This document shows positions 1 to 5,628 of a stretch of DNA of 7,858 nucleotides, piece by piece; position 1 is the first letter of the stretch, and each line of letters begins with the position of its first letter. The DNA lies in contig UQJU01000061.1 in assembly GCA_900541355.1 (NCBI GenBank), forward strand, positions 1 through 7,858, read 5' to 3'. This DNA comes from Candidatus Avelusimicrobium fimicolum. GTDB taxonomy: Bacteria; Elusimicrobiota; Elusimicrobia; Elusimicrobiales; Elusimicrobiaceae. The notes beneath the pieces are model-generated. The model had not been told where the DNA came from and searched no databases. It was given only the letters and a program-made list of their open reading frames with translations. Made by a program: the position numbers and the translations under genes.

Positions 1-2
1 TG

Positions 3-221
3 ATTGTAGCCGTTTTGACGGCGGCCCTGCTCAAACAGTATGCCCGCCAAACCCAACAAGTCTTAAAGGGGCCGGCTTTGCAAACGGTTGGGCCTGCTCC
101 AAAAACAAAAGGTCAGGTGCGTGCGGTTCCTAAGTGTAAGGGGCGCTTGGTGGGGAATATTTGCGTGCCGACAGAGGTGCGCAGTTCCAGCCTAGATGCT
201 TTTGATAAAATGTCCCAATAA
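3..221 (+). CDS. 3' end of an unrecognised protein (5' truncated by the window edge)
   Basis: The reading frame is open from the first complete codon (position 3) to a TAA at 219-221, so this is probably the C-terminal part of a gene that starts before the window. A TTG at 15 could be read as a start, but no Shine-Dalgarno sequence precedes it. The visible 72 residues begin with a short hydrophobic run (IVAVLTAALL), which could be the end of a membrane segment or signal peptide. A basic, Lys/Gln/Pro-rich stretch follows, then two cysteines eight residues apart in KCKGRLVGNICVP. That spacing looks like a small disulphide loop of an exported protein. I do not recognise the family and assign no function. 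A strong hairpin follows immediately and ends the transcript. Confidence 0.55.
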   Translation: MVAVLTAALLKQYARQTQQVLKGPALQTVGPAPKTKGQVRAVPKCKGRLVGNICVPTEVRSSSLDAFDKMSQ

Positions 222-222
222 A

Positions 223-250
223 AAACCGCCCCTTGCACAAGGGGCGGTTT
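223..250. terminator. Bidirectional rho-independent terminator
   Basis: A perfect 12-bp inverted repeat (arms 223-234 and 239-250, loop GCAC) has a GC-rich core, CCGCCCC. Its arms end in AAA on the left and TTT on the right, with extra A residues just before 223. It lies 1 nt after the stop codon of the plus-strand gene and 12 nt past the end of the minus-strand transporter gene, so it can end both convergent transcripts. The T-run is short on the plus strand (TTTTC) and longer on the minus strand. Confidence 0.85.
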
Positions 251-262
251 TCACATAAAACC

Positions 263-1165
263 TCATTTGGTTTCGGCTTCCACTTTCTTTTGGATTAAAA
301 TCAAACTGACGAAAATCAGACACAACCCGCCGATTTCCGCTCCCGAGGGCATACGGCCAAAGGCAATCATATCGCTGGCCATCGCCACGACGGGGGTGAA
401 ATACGTTACCGAAGCCATACGGGTAGCCCCCCAGCGTTTAATCAAGGCCACCATTAACAGGAAGGCAACCGCCGAAGAAAACACACCCGCGCTGATGATG
501 GATAAAACCACTTTGGGGGTAAAGGCCGCAGCGGGCGGCACCGGCTCGGCGCAGAACGCAAGAATTAGCAATATAATGGCTGCAAAAAGGTATTGGTGGA
601 AGGTGTTGGCTTCCATCGTCATAGCGTTGCTGTCCACCATAATTTTTTTAGTGAGAACATTTCCCAAACTGTAAGACCACGCCATAATCAAAAAGGCGGC
701 ACAGCCGTAGAGGGCTAATGGAGAGGCGTCTAACTGGGCGGCGGCAATCATCGGGCGCATAATAACGAGTAGCCCCAACATACCAATCGTTACACCGATG
801 GCTCTGCGCCAAGTAAAGCGGTCCTCGCCTTTTAACAGCAGTGCGCCTGCAATAAAAGACCATATCGGCACAGTACCGTTAAAAATACCGCCAATCGTCG
901 GGGCAACAAAGCGTTGACCCCAAGAAATTGCCGCAAATGGCAATAAAATGAGCAAAAGACCAATAGTCCACGGACGCCACAGTTGTTTAACCGGGCATTT
1001 TAAATTTTTGCGCTGGATGCCGTACAGCACGATAAAAAACAACAATCCCGCCAACACCCGGAAAAAAGTTCCCCAGTAAGGCGGTAATACTTCCACAAAG
1101 TTTTTGGTTGCTAAAAATGCAGTGCCCCAACACAGGGCCAAACACAAGGCTAAAACATAACTCAT
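263..1165 (-). CDS. EamA/DMT-superfamily membrane transporter
   Basis: This 300-residue protein has the usual length and layout of the drug/metabolite transporter superfamily: about ten hydrophobic helices arranged as two repeated EamA halves. Approximate segments are 3-20, 31-50, 66-82, 90-111, 120-137, 150-170, 190-206, 219-241, 252-269 and 276-292. Family-like stretches are CWGTAFLATK (12-21) in helix 1, the GGIFNGTVPIWSFI region at the start of helix 4, and the RWGATRMASVTYFTPVVA region (244-261) in the second half. Such proteins export or import amino acids, metabolites or drugs, and the substrate cannot be read from sequence. I chose the ATG at 1163-1165 because AGGAGG lies 8 nt upstream and the protein then begins directly in helix 1. 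A longer frame back to 1255 would run through the promoter region and adds a polar, non-family extension. The gene is divergent from znuA and ends at a shared terminator. Confidence 0.9.
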   Translation of the reverse strand: MSYVLALCLALCWGTAFLATKNFVEVLPPYWGTFFRVLAGLLFFIVLYGIQRKNLKCPVKQLWRPWTIGLLLILLPFAAISWGQRFVAPTIGGIFNGTVPIWSFIAGALLLKGEDRFTWRRAIGVTIGMLGLLVIMRPMIAAAQLDASPLALYGCAAFLIMAWSYSLGNVLTKKIMVDSNAMTMEANTFHQYLFAAIILLILAFCAEPVPPAAAFTPKVVLSIISAGVFSSAVAFLLMVALIKRWGATRMASVTYFTPVVAMASDMIAFGRMPSGAEIGGLCLIFVSLILIQKKVEAETK

Positions 1166-1173
1166 ACAAAACT

Positions 1174-1179
1174 CCTCCT
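1174..1179 (-). promoter_or_regulatory. Ribosome binding site of the EamA transporter gene
   Basis: A perfect AGGAGG on the minus strand lies 8 nt before the ATG at 1163-1165. It decides the start in favour of the 300-residue product over a frame-open extension starting at 1255. Confidence 0.85.
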
Positions 1180-1186
1180 TTTTTAT

Positions 1187-1192
1187 ATTATA
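1187..1192 (-). promoter_or_regulatory. Putative -10 box for the EamA transporter gene
   Basis: A perfect TATAAT on the minus strand lies 21 nt before the start codon. Transcription would begin near 1180, giving a leader of about 15 nt that is nearly all Shine-Dalgarno. No convincing -35 hexamer is present at the expected distance (around 1210-1215). The box is separated by 3 nt from one arm of the inverted repeat at 1196-1230. Confidence 0.5.
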
Positions 1193-1195
1193 GTA

Positions 1196-1230
1196 AATTC
1201 CGGCGGTTCGTCCGTCTTTCTGCCGGAATT
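1196..1230. promoter_or_regulatory. Inverted repeat between divergent promoters (candidate operator)
   Basis: The arms AATTCCGGC (1196-1204) and GCCGGAATT (1222-1230) are perfect 9-bp inverted copies separated by 17 nt. They sit between two outward-facing TATAAT boxes, 3 nt from the minus-strand box and 2 nt from the plus-strand box. Each promoter therefore carries the same block, GCCGGAATT, in its -10/-35 spacer. The repeat lies upstream of both predicted transcription starts, so a DNA-level role (protein binding) is more likely than an RNA hairpin. It does not resemble the Fur box or Zur box consensus as I remember them. The regulator, if any, is not encoded in this window. Confidence 0.45.
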
Positions 1231-1232
1231 CG

Positions 1233-1238
1233 TATAAT
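1233..1238 (+). promoter_or_regulatory. Putative -10 box for the znuA-znuC-znuB-nth operon
   Basis: A perfect TATAAT lies 18 nt upstream of the znuA-like ATG. The start would be near 1245, leaving a leader of about 12 nt with the AAGGAA ribosome site at its very 5' end. A -35 hexamer is not evident, which fits either a weak or an activator-dependent promoter. A second, weaker box (TATAGT, 1189-1194) on the same strand would give a leader of about 55 nt and cannot be excluded. Confidence 0.5.
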
Positions 1239-1256
1239 ATATATAAGGAAAGCAAA

Positions 1257-2144
1257 ATGAAAAAAATAGGAATAATCGTTTTATTTGTTCTTTTGGCGGC
1301 GGGGACTGTTTGTTTCCTGCCTAAACCTGCGGGCCCAAAAACCGGCGGGAAATTAACGGTAGTAACATCCGGCTATGTAGCCTATACGCTTACGCGGCAA
1401 CTGGCGGGAGAATTAGCCGATATTGTTATGCTTTTGCCACCCAATGCCGAGCCTCATTCCTTTGAGCCGCCCCCGGGAGTGTTGGTAGCGGTGCGGCAGG
1501 CAGATTTGTTTATTTATATTTCGGACACTTTTGAACCGTGGGCCAAAGATATTGCCGCCGGAGCAGGCAAAAATACCCAAGTGGTAAAGGCCGCCGGGGC
1601 CGTGCCTGCAAGTGCGGACCCGCATGTTTGGATGGATTTTGATAATATGCGTTTAATGGCGCAAACGGTAGAAGAAGCCTTGGTTGTGCAGTTGCCCGAG
1701 CAGGCGCAAACCTTGGCGCAGAATTTAGCCAAGTTTAACGAGCAATTAACCGCGTTGGACGACTCTTATAAAAAAGGGTTGTCCTCTTGCCAAGGGCGCG
1801 AAGTGGTGCATATTGGTCATTTAGCCTTTGGGCGGCTTGCCCAAAAATATGGGTTTACTTTAACGGCTTTGGCGGGTACGTCGCACGACGGGGAGCACTC
1901 GGTGCGCCGCTTGGCAGGGGTGGTGGATTTGATTAAACATCACCATATTCAAACCATTTTTACCGAAGAAACCCTTTCCCCACGCTTGGCGCAAACTGTG
2001 GCCGCCGAAACAGGCGCGCAGATTTTACCGCTCTATACGGTAGAAAGCATATCCAAACAGGATTTTGATAACCATATTACTTATATAGATTTAATGAAAC
2101 GCAATTTGGACAATTTGCAAAGGGGGCTTAAATGCCAAGCGTAA
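1257..2144 (+). CDS. znuA: Metal ABC transporter substrate-binding protein (ZnuA-like, cluster 9 family)
   Basis: This is a 295-residue extracytoplasmic metal-binding protein that hands Zn2+ or Mn2+ to the permease encoded two genes downstream. Residues 4-20 form a hydrophobic signal or anchor segment. The nearby Cys19 (GTVC) is a poor lipobox, so lipidation is uncertain. The family ligand positions are visible: His67 in NAEPHSFEP, His123 in DPHVWMD, His188 in HLAFG (family pattern HxAFG), and an acidic candidate fourth ligand near Glu263 in LYTVES. The C-terminal YIDLMKRNLDNL helix is also family-typical. The His-rich loop that many ZnuA proteins carry before the second ligand is absent, so metal choice is not settled by this protein alone. 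The start ATG has AAGGAA 6 nt upstream. The gene overlaps znuC by 13 nt. Membership of the family is secure; Zn2+ is preferred over Mn2+ mainly because of the tail on the partner ATPase. Confidence 0.9.
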   Translation: MKKIGIIVLFVLLAAGTVCFLPKPAGPKTGGKLTVVTSGYVAYTLTRQLAGELADIVMLLPPNAEPHSFEPPPGVLVAVRQADLFIYISDTFEPWAKDIAAGAGKNTQVVKAAGAVPASADPHVWMDFDNMRLMAQTVEEALVVQLPEQAQTLAQNLAKFNEQLTALDDSYKKGLSSCQGREVVHIGHLAFGRLAQKYGFTLTALAGTSHDGEHSVRRLAGVVDLIKHHHIQTIFTEETLSPRLAQTVAAETGAQILPLYTVESISKQDFDNHITYIDLMKRNLDNLQRGLKCQA

Positions 2145-2920
2145 TAGAATCCAAAAATTTGCGCTTTGCGTATGTGCGCGTGCCTGTGTTGGACAAAGTG
2201 TCCTTTTCCATTAACGCGGGCGATTATGTAGGGCTGATTGGCCCGAACGGCGGCGGCAAAACCACGTTACTAAAACTTTTGTTGGGTCTTGAAAAAGGCG
2301 CGGGCGAAATTAAACTTTTTGGTACGCCGATTCATACTTTTAAAGATTGGCATAAAATCGGCTATTTGGCGCAGAAAAGCCCCGTAGCCCAGAGCCATTT
2401 TCCTATTTCGGCCGAAGAAGTAGTATTAATGGGGTTGGCGCATCACCGCGGGAGCGGGGTGTCCGCAGGAGAATTAAAGGAAGTCTATAACGCTATGCAA
2501 AAAACGCATACGCGCGAATATGCCGGACGCATCTTCGGCGATTTATCTATCGGCCAGCAACAGCGCGTTTTACTGGCGCGTGCGCTGGTAAGCAAACCGG
2601 AACTGCTGATTTTAGACGAGCCTTCCACCGCGTTAGACCCTTCTTCGCGGGAACAGTTTTTTGCTTTATTGGGCGAACTAAACGGCAAGCACGGCGTAAC
2701 TATTTTGCTTATTACGCACGATACAGGCGAGGTGGGAAAATACATTTCCAAATTTATGTATGTGGATAAGACCTTGGTGTTTTACGGCACCAAAGAAGAA
2801 TTTTGCCGTTCCCGCGTGGTAGCCGAAAAAATTGGTCCCTTTGCCCAGCATACCATAGACCACTTGCATAATCACGGACATTGTCCGTTGGGCTGCGCTT
2901 GCGGGGAGGAGAAAAAATGA
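2132..2920 (+). CDS. znuC: Metal ABC transporter ATPase (ZnuC-like) with His/Cys-rich C-terminal tail
   Basis: This 262-residue nucleotide-binding subunit powers metal import at the cytoplasmic face of the membrane. The motifs occur in order: Walker A GPNGGGKT (37-44), Q-loop near Gln81, signature LSIGQQQR (138-145, with Ile in place of the usual first Gly of LSGGQ), Walker B LLILDEP (158-164), D-loop ALDP (167-170) and the H-loop His196. The ABC core ends near residue 230. The last 23 residues hold five His (240, 244, 246, 248, 250) and three Cys (251, 255, 257), a likely metal-binding tail. His-rich tails are known in ZnuC proteins, which favours zinc as substrate. AGGGGG lies upstream of the ATG. 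The gene overlaps znuA by 13 nt and znuB by 4 nt (ATGA), implying translational coupling. Confidence 0.93.
   Translation: MPSVIESKNLRFAYVRVPVLDKVSFSINAGDYVGLIGPNGGGKTTLLKLLLGLEKGAGEIKLFGTPIHTFKDWHKIGYLAQKSPVAQSHFPISAEEVVLMGLAHHRGSGVSAGELKEVYNAMQKTHTREYAGRIFGDLSIGQQQRVLLARALVSKPELLILDEPSTALDPSSREQFFALLGELNGKHGVTILLITHDTGEVGKYISKFMYVDKTLVFYGTKEEFCRSRVVAEKIGPFAQHTIDHLHNHGHCPLGCACGEEKK
2903..2911 (+). promoter_or_regulatory. Ribosome binding site of the permease gene
   Basis: GGGGAGGAG lies inside the end of znuC, 5 nt before the ATG at 2917 and 8 nt before a second ATG at 2920. It supports a start at one of these tandem ATGs rather than at the in-frame TTG at 2881. Confidence 0.7.
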
Positions 2921-3735
2921 TGAGCGGATTTTTGGCCTATGGCTTTGTGCAGCGCGGGCTGCTGGCGGGTAGTTTAGTGGCGGCGGCTTGCGCGCTTATC
3001 GGGGTGTTTTTGGTGCTAAAACGCTTGTCTTTAATAGGCGACGGGATGAGCCACGTTTGTTTGACGGGGGTTGCGGTAGCCTTGCTGACCTCGTCTAATC
3101 CTGTATATATGTCGGTGCCGGTGGTGGTTTTGTCCTCTTTGGGTATTATGAAGATTACCCAAAAATTTAAAATTTACGGTGATGCCGCTATCGGCATTGT
3201 CAGCGCGGCGGGGTTGTCCGTAGGGCTTTTGATTACTGCCTTTGCGGGCGGATTTAATACGGACCTGTTAGGCTATTTATTTGGCAGTATTTTGACTGTG
3301 TCGTGGGACGAAGTTCTGCTTTGCGGAATATTGCTGGCGGCGGTGCTGGGCGGCCTGCGGTTTTTTTACCGCGATTTGACCTCTGCCTGTTTTGACGAAC
3401 CGTTTGCCCGCACGCGCGGCGTGCCTGTGCGGATTGTCAATACTGCTTTGGTGGCTGTTACGTCGGTGGCGGTGGTGTTGGCCTTTAAAGTGGTGGGTAT
3501 TTTTCTCATCTCGGCTATGCTTATTATTCCGCCGGTGTCGGCATTGTTAGTATCCCATACTTTTAAACAGGTGTTGGTTTGCGCGGCCTGTTTTGGGGTG
3601 GCAAGTGTATGGCTGGGAGTGTATTTATCCTTTTTGTTTAATATCCCGTCGGGGGCTACGATTATTTTAGTAAACTTACTTGTTTTGGCGGGATGTTATA
3701 TATATGCCAAGGTGGGGGGAAGTGATGCCCGCTAA
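2917..3735 (+). CDS. znuB: Metal ABC transporter permease (ZnuB/MntB-like, ABC-3 family)
   Basis: This 272-residue polytopic membrane protein forms the metal channel of the importer. Roughly eight hydrophobic segments are visible, about 14-34, 48-58, 64-80, 91-111, 131-149, 175-205, 215-238 and 245-264; some of these may hold two helices. Family features are KRLSLIGDGMSHVCLTGVA (35-53), the counterpart of the GDALSHA region, and DLLGYLFGSIL (116-126). A long segment, GIFLISAMLIIPPVSALL (194-211), contains the Pro pair seen in the ABC-3 family. An in-frame TTG exists at 2881, but GGGGAGGAG directly precedes tandem ATGs at 2917 and 2920. I chose 2917, whose ATG overlaps the znuC stop as ATGA; 2920 is nearly as likely. 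The last 11 nt overlap the nth start. Position between znuC and nth completes a znuA-znuC-znuB set. Confidence 0.92.
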   Translation: MMSGFLAYGFVQRGLLAGSLVAAACALIGVFLVLKRLSLIGDGMSHVCLTGVAVALLTSSNPVYMSVPVVVLSSLGIMKITQKFKIYGDAAIGIVSAAGLSVGLLITAFAGGFNTDLLGYLFGSILTVSWDEVLLCGILLAAVLGGLRFFYRDLTSACFDEPFARTRGVPVRIVNTALVAVTSVAVVLAFKVVGIFLISAMLIIPPVSALLVSHTFKQVLVCAACFGVASVWLGVYLSFLFNIPSGATIILVNLLVLAGCYIYAKVGGSDAR

Positions 3736-4366
3736 AAAAACAGAGGTATTGCCCTTGTTGGTACTTCTTAAAAAGTTGTACCCCGAGCATATTATTCCGC
3801 TACATCATCAAAATGCGTGGCAGTTGCTGTGTGCTGTTATTTTGTCGGCCCAATGCACGGATGCGCGCGTGAACCAAATTACGCCGCATTTGTTTAAAAA
3901 ATATCCTACCGTGCAGGATTTGGCAGCCGCGGACTTAAAAGAGGTGGAAAAAATAATTCACTCTGCTGGTTTTTACCATAGCAAGGCTTTGTCTTTAATT
4001 GAAAGTTCTAAGCGTATTTGCGAAGTGTTCGGCGGCGAAGTACCGCAAAATATGGACGATTTGCTTTCCTTGCGCGGTGTGGCGCGCAAAACGGCCAATG
4101 TGATGCTGGGCGATTACTTTAAAAAGCCTGCGGGTATTGTAGTGGATACGCACGTCAAGCGTTTGGCTTTTCGCCTGGGCCTTACCAAGCAGACGGACCC
4201 GGTAAAGGTGGAGAAAGATTTAACCAAAATTATTCCGTATGAGTATTGGGGGTGGATAGCCATTGCGCTTATTTTGCACGGGCGGCAAGTGTGTAATGCG
4301 CGCAAACCGCTTTGTGCCCAATGTGCTTTGGAACATTTGTGTCCCCAAAAAGGAGTAAAAAAGTAA
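3725..4366 (+). CDS. nth: Endonuclease III (DNA glycosylase/AP lyase)
   Basis: This 213-residue enzyme removes oxidised pyrimidines from DNA and cleaves the abasic site in base-excision repair. Its length nearly equals that of E. coli Nth (211). Recognisable parts are ILSAQCTD (39-46), the helix-hairpin-helix LRGVARKTANVML (116-128) with catalytic Lys122, and VDTHVKR (140-146) with catalytic Asp141. The C-terminal 4Fe-4S site has Cys190, 197, 200 and 206 in the exact Cx6Cx2Cx5C spacing. The hairpin reads RGVA where E. coli has PGVG. The chosen ATG gives the family N-terminus and has a G-rich ribosome site (GGGGGAAG) just upstream. In-frame TTG (3680) and ATG (3704) starts would add residues derived from the znuB overlap. 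The gene overlaps znuB by 11 nt, so it is almost certainly in the metal-transport transcript. A terminator follows. Confidence 0.95.
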   Translation: MPAKKTEVLPLLVLLKKLYPEHIIPLHHQNAWQLLCAVILSAQCTDARVNQITPHLFKKYPTVQDLAAADLKEVEKIIHSAGFYHSKALSLIESSKRICEVFGGEVPQNMDDLLSLRGVARKTANVMLGDYFKKPAGIVVDTHVKRLAFRLGLTKQTDPVKVEKDLTKIIPYEYWGWIAIALILHGRQVCNARKPLCAQCALEHLCPQKGVKK

Positions 4367-4406
4367 AACAAGCGTTGTTTAAACTTTTATAAGTACCCCC
4401 AAAAAC

Positions 4407-4436
4407 AAAAAGCCCCGGAAAGTCCCGGGGCTTTTT
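4407..4436. terminator. Bidirectional rho-independent terminator between nth and oadB
   Basis: A perfect 12-bp stem, AAAAAGCCCCGG (4407-4418) with CCGGGGCTTTTT (4425-4436), encloses a 6-nt loop. It has A5 on the left and T5 on the right. It lies 40 nt after the nth stop and 14 nt past the oadB stop, in the convergent gap, so it can terminate transcription from either direction. Confidence 0.9.
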
Positions 4437-4450
4437 GGTGTCTGTAAAAC

Positions 4451-5617
4451 TTATTTGCCCAGTAATGCCAATAGCACCCCGGCGGCTACCGCGCTGCCGA
4501 TTACGCCAGCCACGTTCGGCCCCATTGCGTGCATCAGCAGGTAGTTAGTTTTGTCGTATTCCAAACCAACTTTGTTGGAAACGCGGGCGGCCATCGGTAC
4601 GGCGGAAACTCCCGCGGAACCGATAAGCGGATTGGTTTTGGTTTTGCTGAAACAGTTCATCAGTTTCGCCAAAAGCACACCCGAAGCCGTGGCTACGGAG
4701 AACGCGATAATCCCCAATACCAAGATACCCAGGGTTTCCGTGGTCAGGAATTTATCCGATTGCAATTTGGAGCCTACGGACAAACCCAGCAAAATGGTAA
4801 CAATATTGCAGAATTCGTTTTGCAGGGTTTTGGATAAGCGTTCCGCTACACCGGATTCTTTTACTAAATTGCCGAACGTCAACGCACCGATAAGCGGCGC
4901 GGCCGAGGGCAGCAGCAGCGCACACATCAAAAGAATTACGAGCGGGAACAGAATTTTTTCCCGTTTGGATACGGGGCGCAACTGTTCCATACGGATGGTG
5001 CGTTCTTCCTTGGTGGTGAGCAGTTTCATAATGGGCGGTTGGATAATCGGCACTAACGCCATATACGAATAGGCCGCCACGGCAATCGCTCCCAACAAAT
5101 CGGGCGCCAAGCGTGTGGTAAGGTAAATGGACGTCGGGCCGTCCGCTCCGCCGATAATACCGATAGAGGCTGCTTCTTTAAGGCCGAAGGCGAACAGTTG
5201 GCTGTCGCCAATGTGAATATAACTCAATGCCACCGCTCCGATAAGCGTGGCAAAGATACCAAACTGCGCCGCGCCGCCGAGCAGAGCCATTTTCGGGTTG
5301 GCAATCAGCGGGCCGAAGTCCGTCATCGCACCTACGGCCATAAAAATAAACAGCGGAAATAGTCCGGAATTAATCCCGAAGTTGAACACAATACCCAAGA
5401 ACCCGGCAGGCCCGGCGATGGCCTCGCCGGGGGGCATAGGAATATTGGCCAACAGACCGCCGAAGGCAATCGGGACGAGCAAAAGCGGTTCAAACTGCTT
5501 TTTAATCCCCAGCCACAGCAGAAAGCAGCAGACGGCAATCATTGTCAGTTGCTGCCAGGAGATAGCGTAAATCCCCGTGGTTTGCCAGATTTGGTTTAAT
5601 GCTTGCAAGATATCCAT
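4451..5617 (-). CDS. oadB: Na+-translocating oxaloacetate decarboxylase, beta subunit
   Basis: This 388-residue integral membrane subunit decarboxylates carboxybiotin on OadA and couples the reaction to Na+ export. It is hydrophobic throughout with no signal peptide. All six residues I recall as functionally important in the Klebsiella pneumoniae protein are present at a constant offset of 44: Asp159 (Asp203) in IIGGADGPTSIY, Tyr185 (Tyr229), and Asn329, Gly333, Ser338 and Arg345 (Asn373, Gly377, Ser382, Arg389) in the NPLIGSAGVSAVPMAARVS stretch. This argues strongly for an active pump. The C-terminus, MGPNVAGVIGSAVAAG (365-380), is also family-typical. The ATG at 5615-5617 has only a weak ribosome site (AGAGG), but the gene starts 11 nt after the oadA stop, consistent with translational coupling. 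The family also includes the beta subunits of methylmalonyl-CoA and glutaconyl-CoA decarboxylases; the neighbouring OadA decides for oxaloacetate. Confidence 0.95.
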   Translation of the reverse strand: MDILQALNQIWQTTGIYAISWQQLTMIAVCCFLLWLGIKKQFEPLLLVPIAFGGLLANIPMPPGEAIAGPAGFLGIVFNFGINSGLFPLFIFMAVGAMTDFGPLIANPKMALLGGAAQFGIFATLIGAVALSYIHIGDSQLFAFGLKEAASIGIIGGADGPTSIYLTTRLAPDLLGAIAVAAYSYMALVPIIQPPIMKLLTTKEERTIRMEQLRPVSKREKILFPLVILLMCALLLPSAAPLIGALTFGNLVKESGVAERLSKTLQNEFCNIVTILLGLSVGSKLQSDKFLTTETLGILVLGIIAFSVATASGVLLAKLMNCFSKTKTNPLIGSAGVSAVPMAARVSNKVGLEYDKTNYLLMHAMGPNVAGVIGSAVAAGVLLALLGK

Positions 5618-5628
5618 AGGGAAGCCTC

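Noticed and set aside
1196..1230. The inverted repeat as a riboswitch or attenuator of znuA.
   Set aside because: It lies upstream of the best -10 box and so would not be transcribed. The 9-bp stem with a 17-nt loop matches no riboswitch I know.
1166..1255. A 30-residue N-terminal extension of the EamA transporter starting at 1255.
   Set aside because: It would translate through the promoter and inverted repeat, adds a polar non-family segment, and the perfect AGGAGG before the ATG at 1163-1165 explains the start.
4366..4380. Small hairpin AAACAA-GCG-TTGTTT right after the nth stop.
   Set aside because: Six mostly A-T pairs form too weak a stem for a terminator, and a much stronger one follows at 4407-4436.
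4551..5072. A 173-codon plus-strand open frame antisense to oadB.
   Set aside because: It is a shadow of the highly conserved oadB reading frame, with no ribosome site and no recognisable domain.
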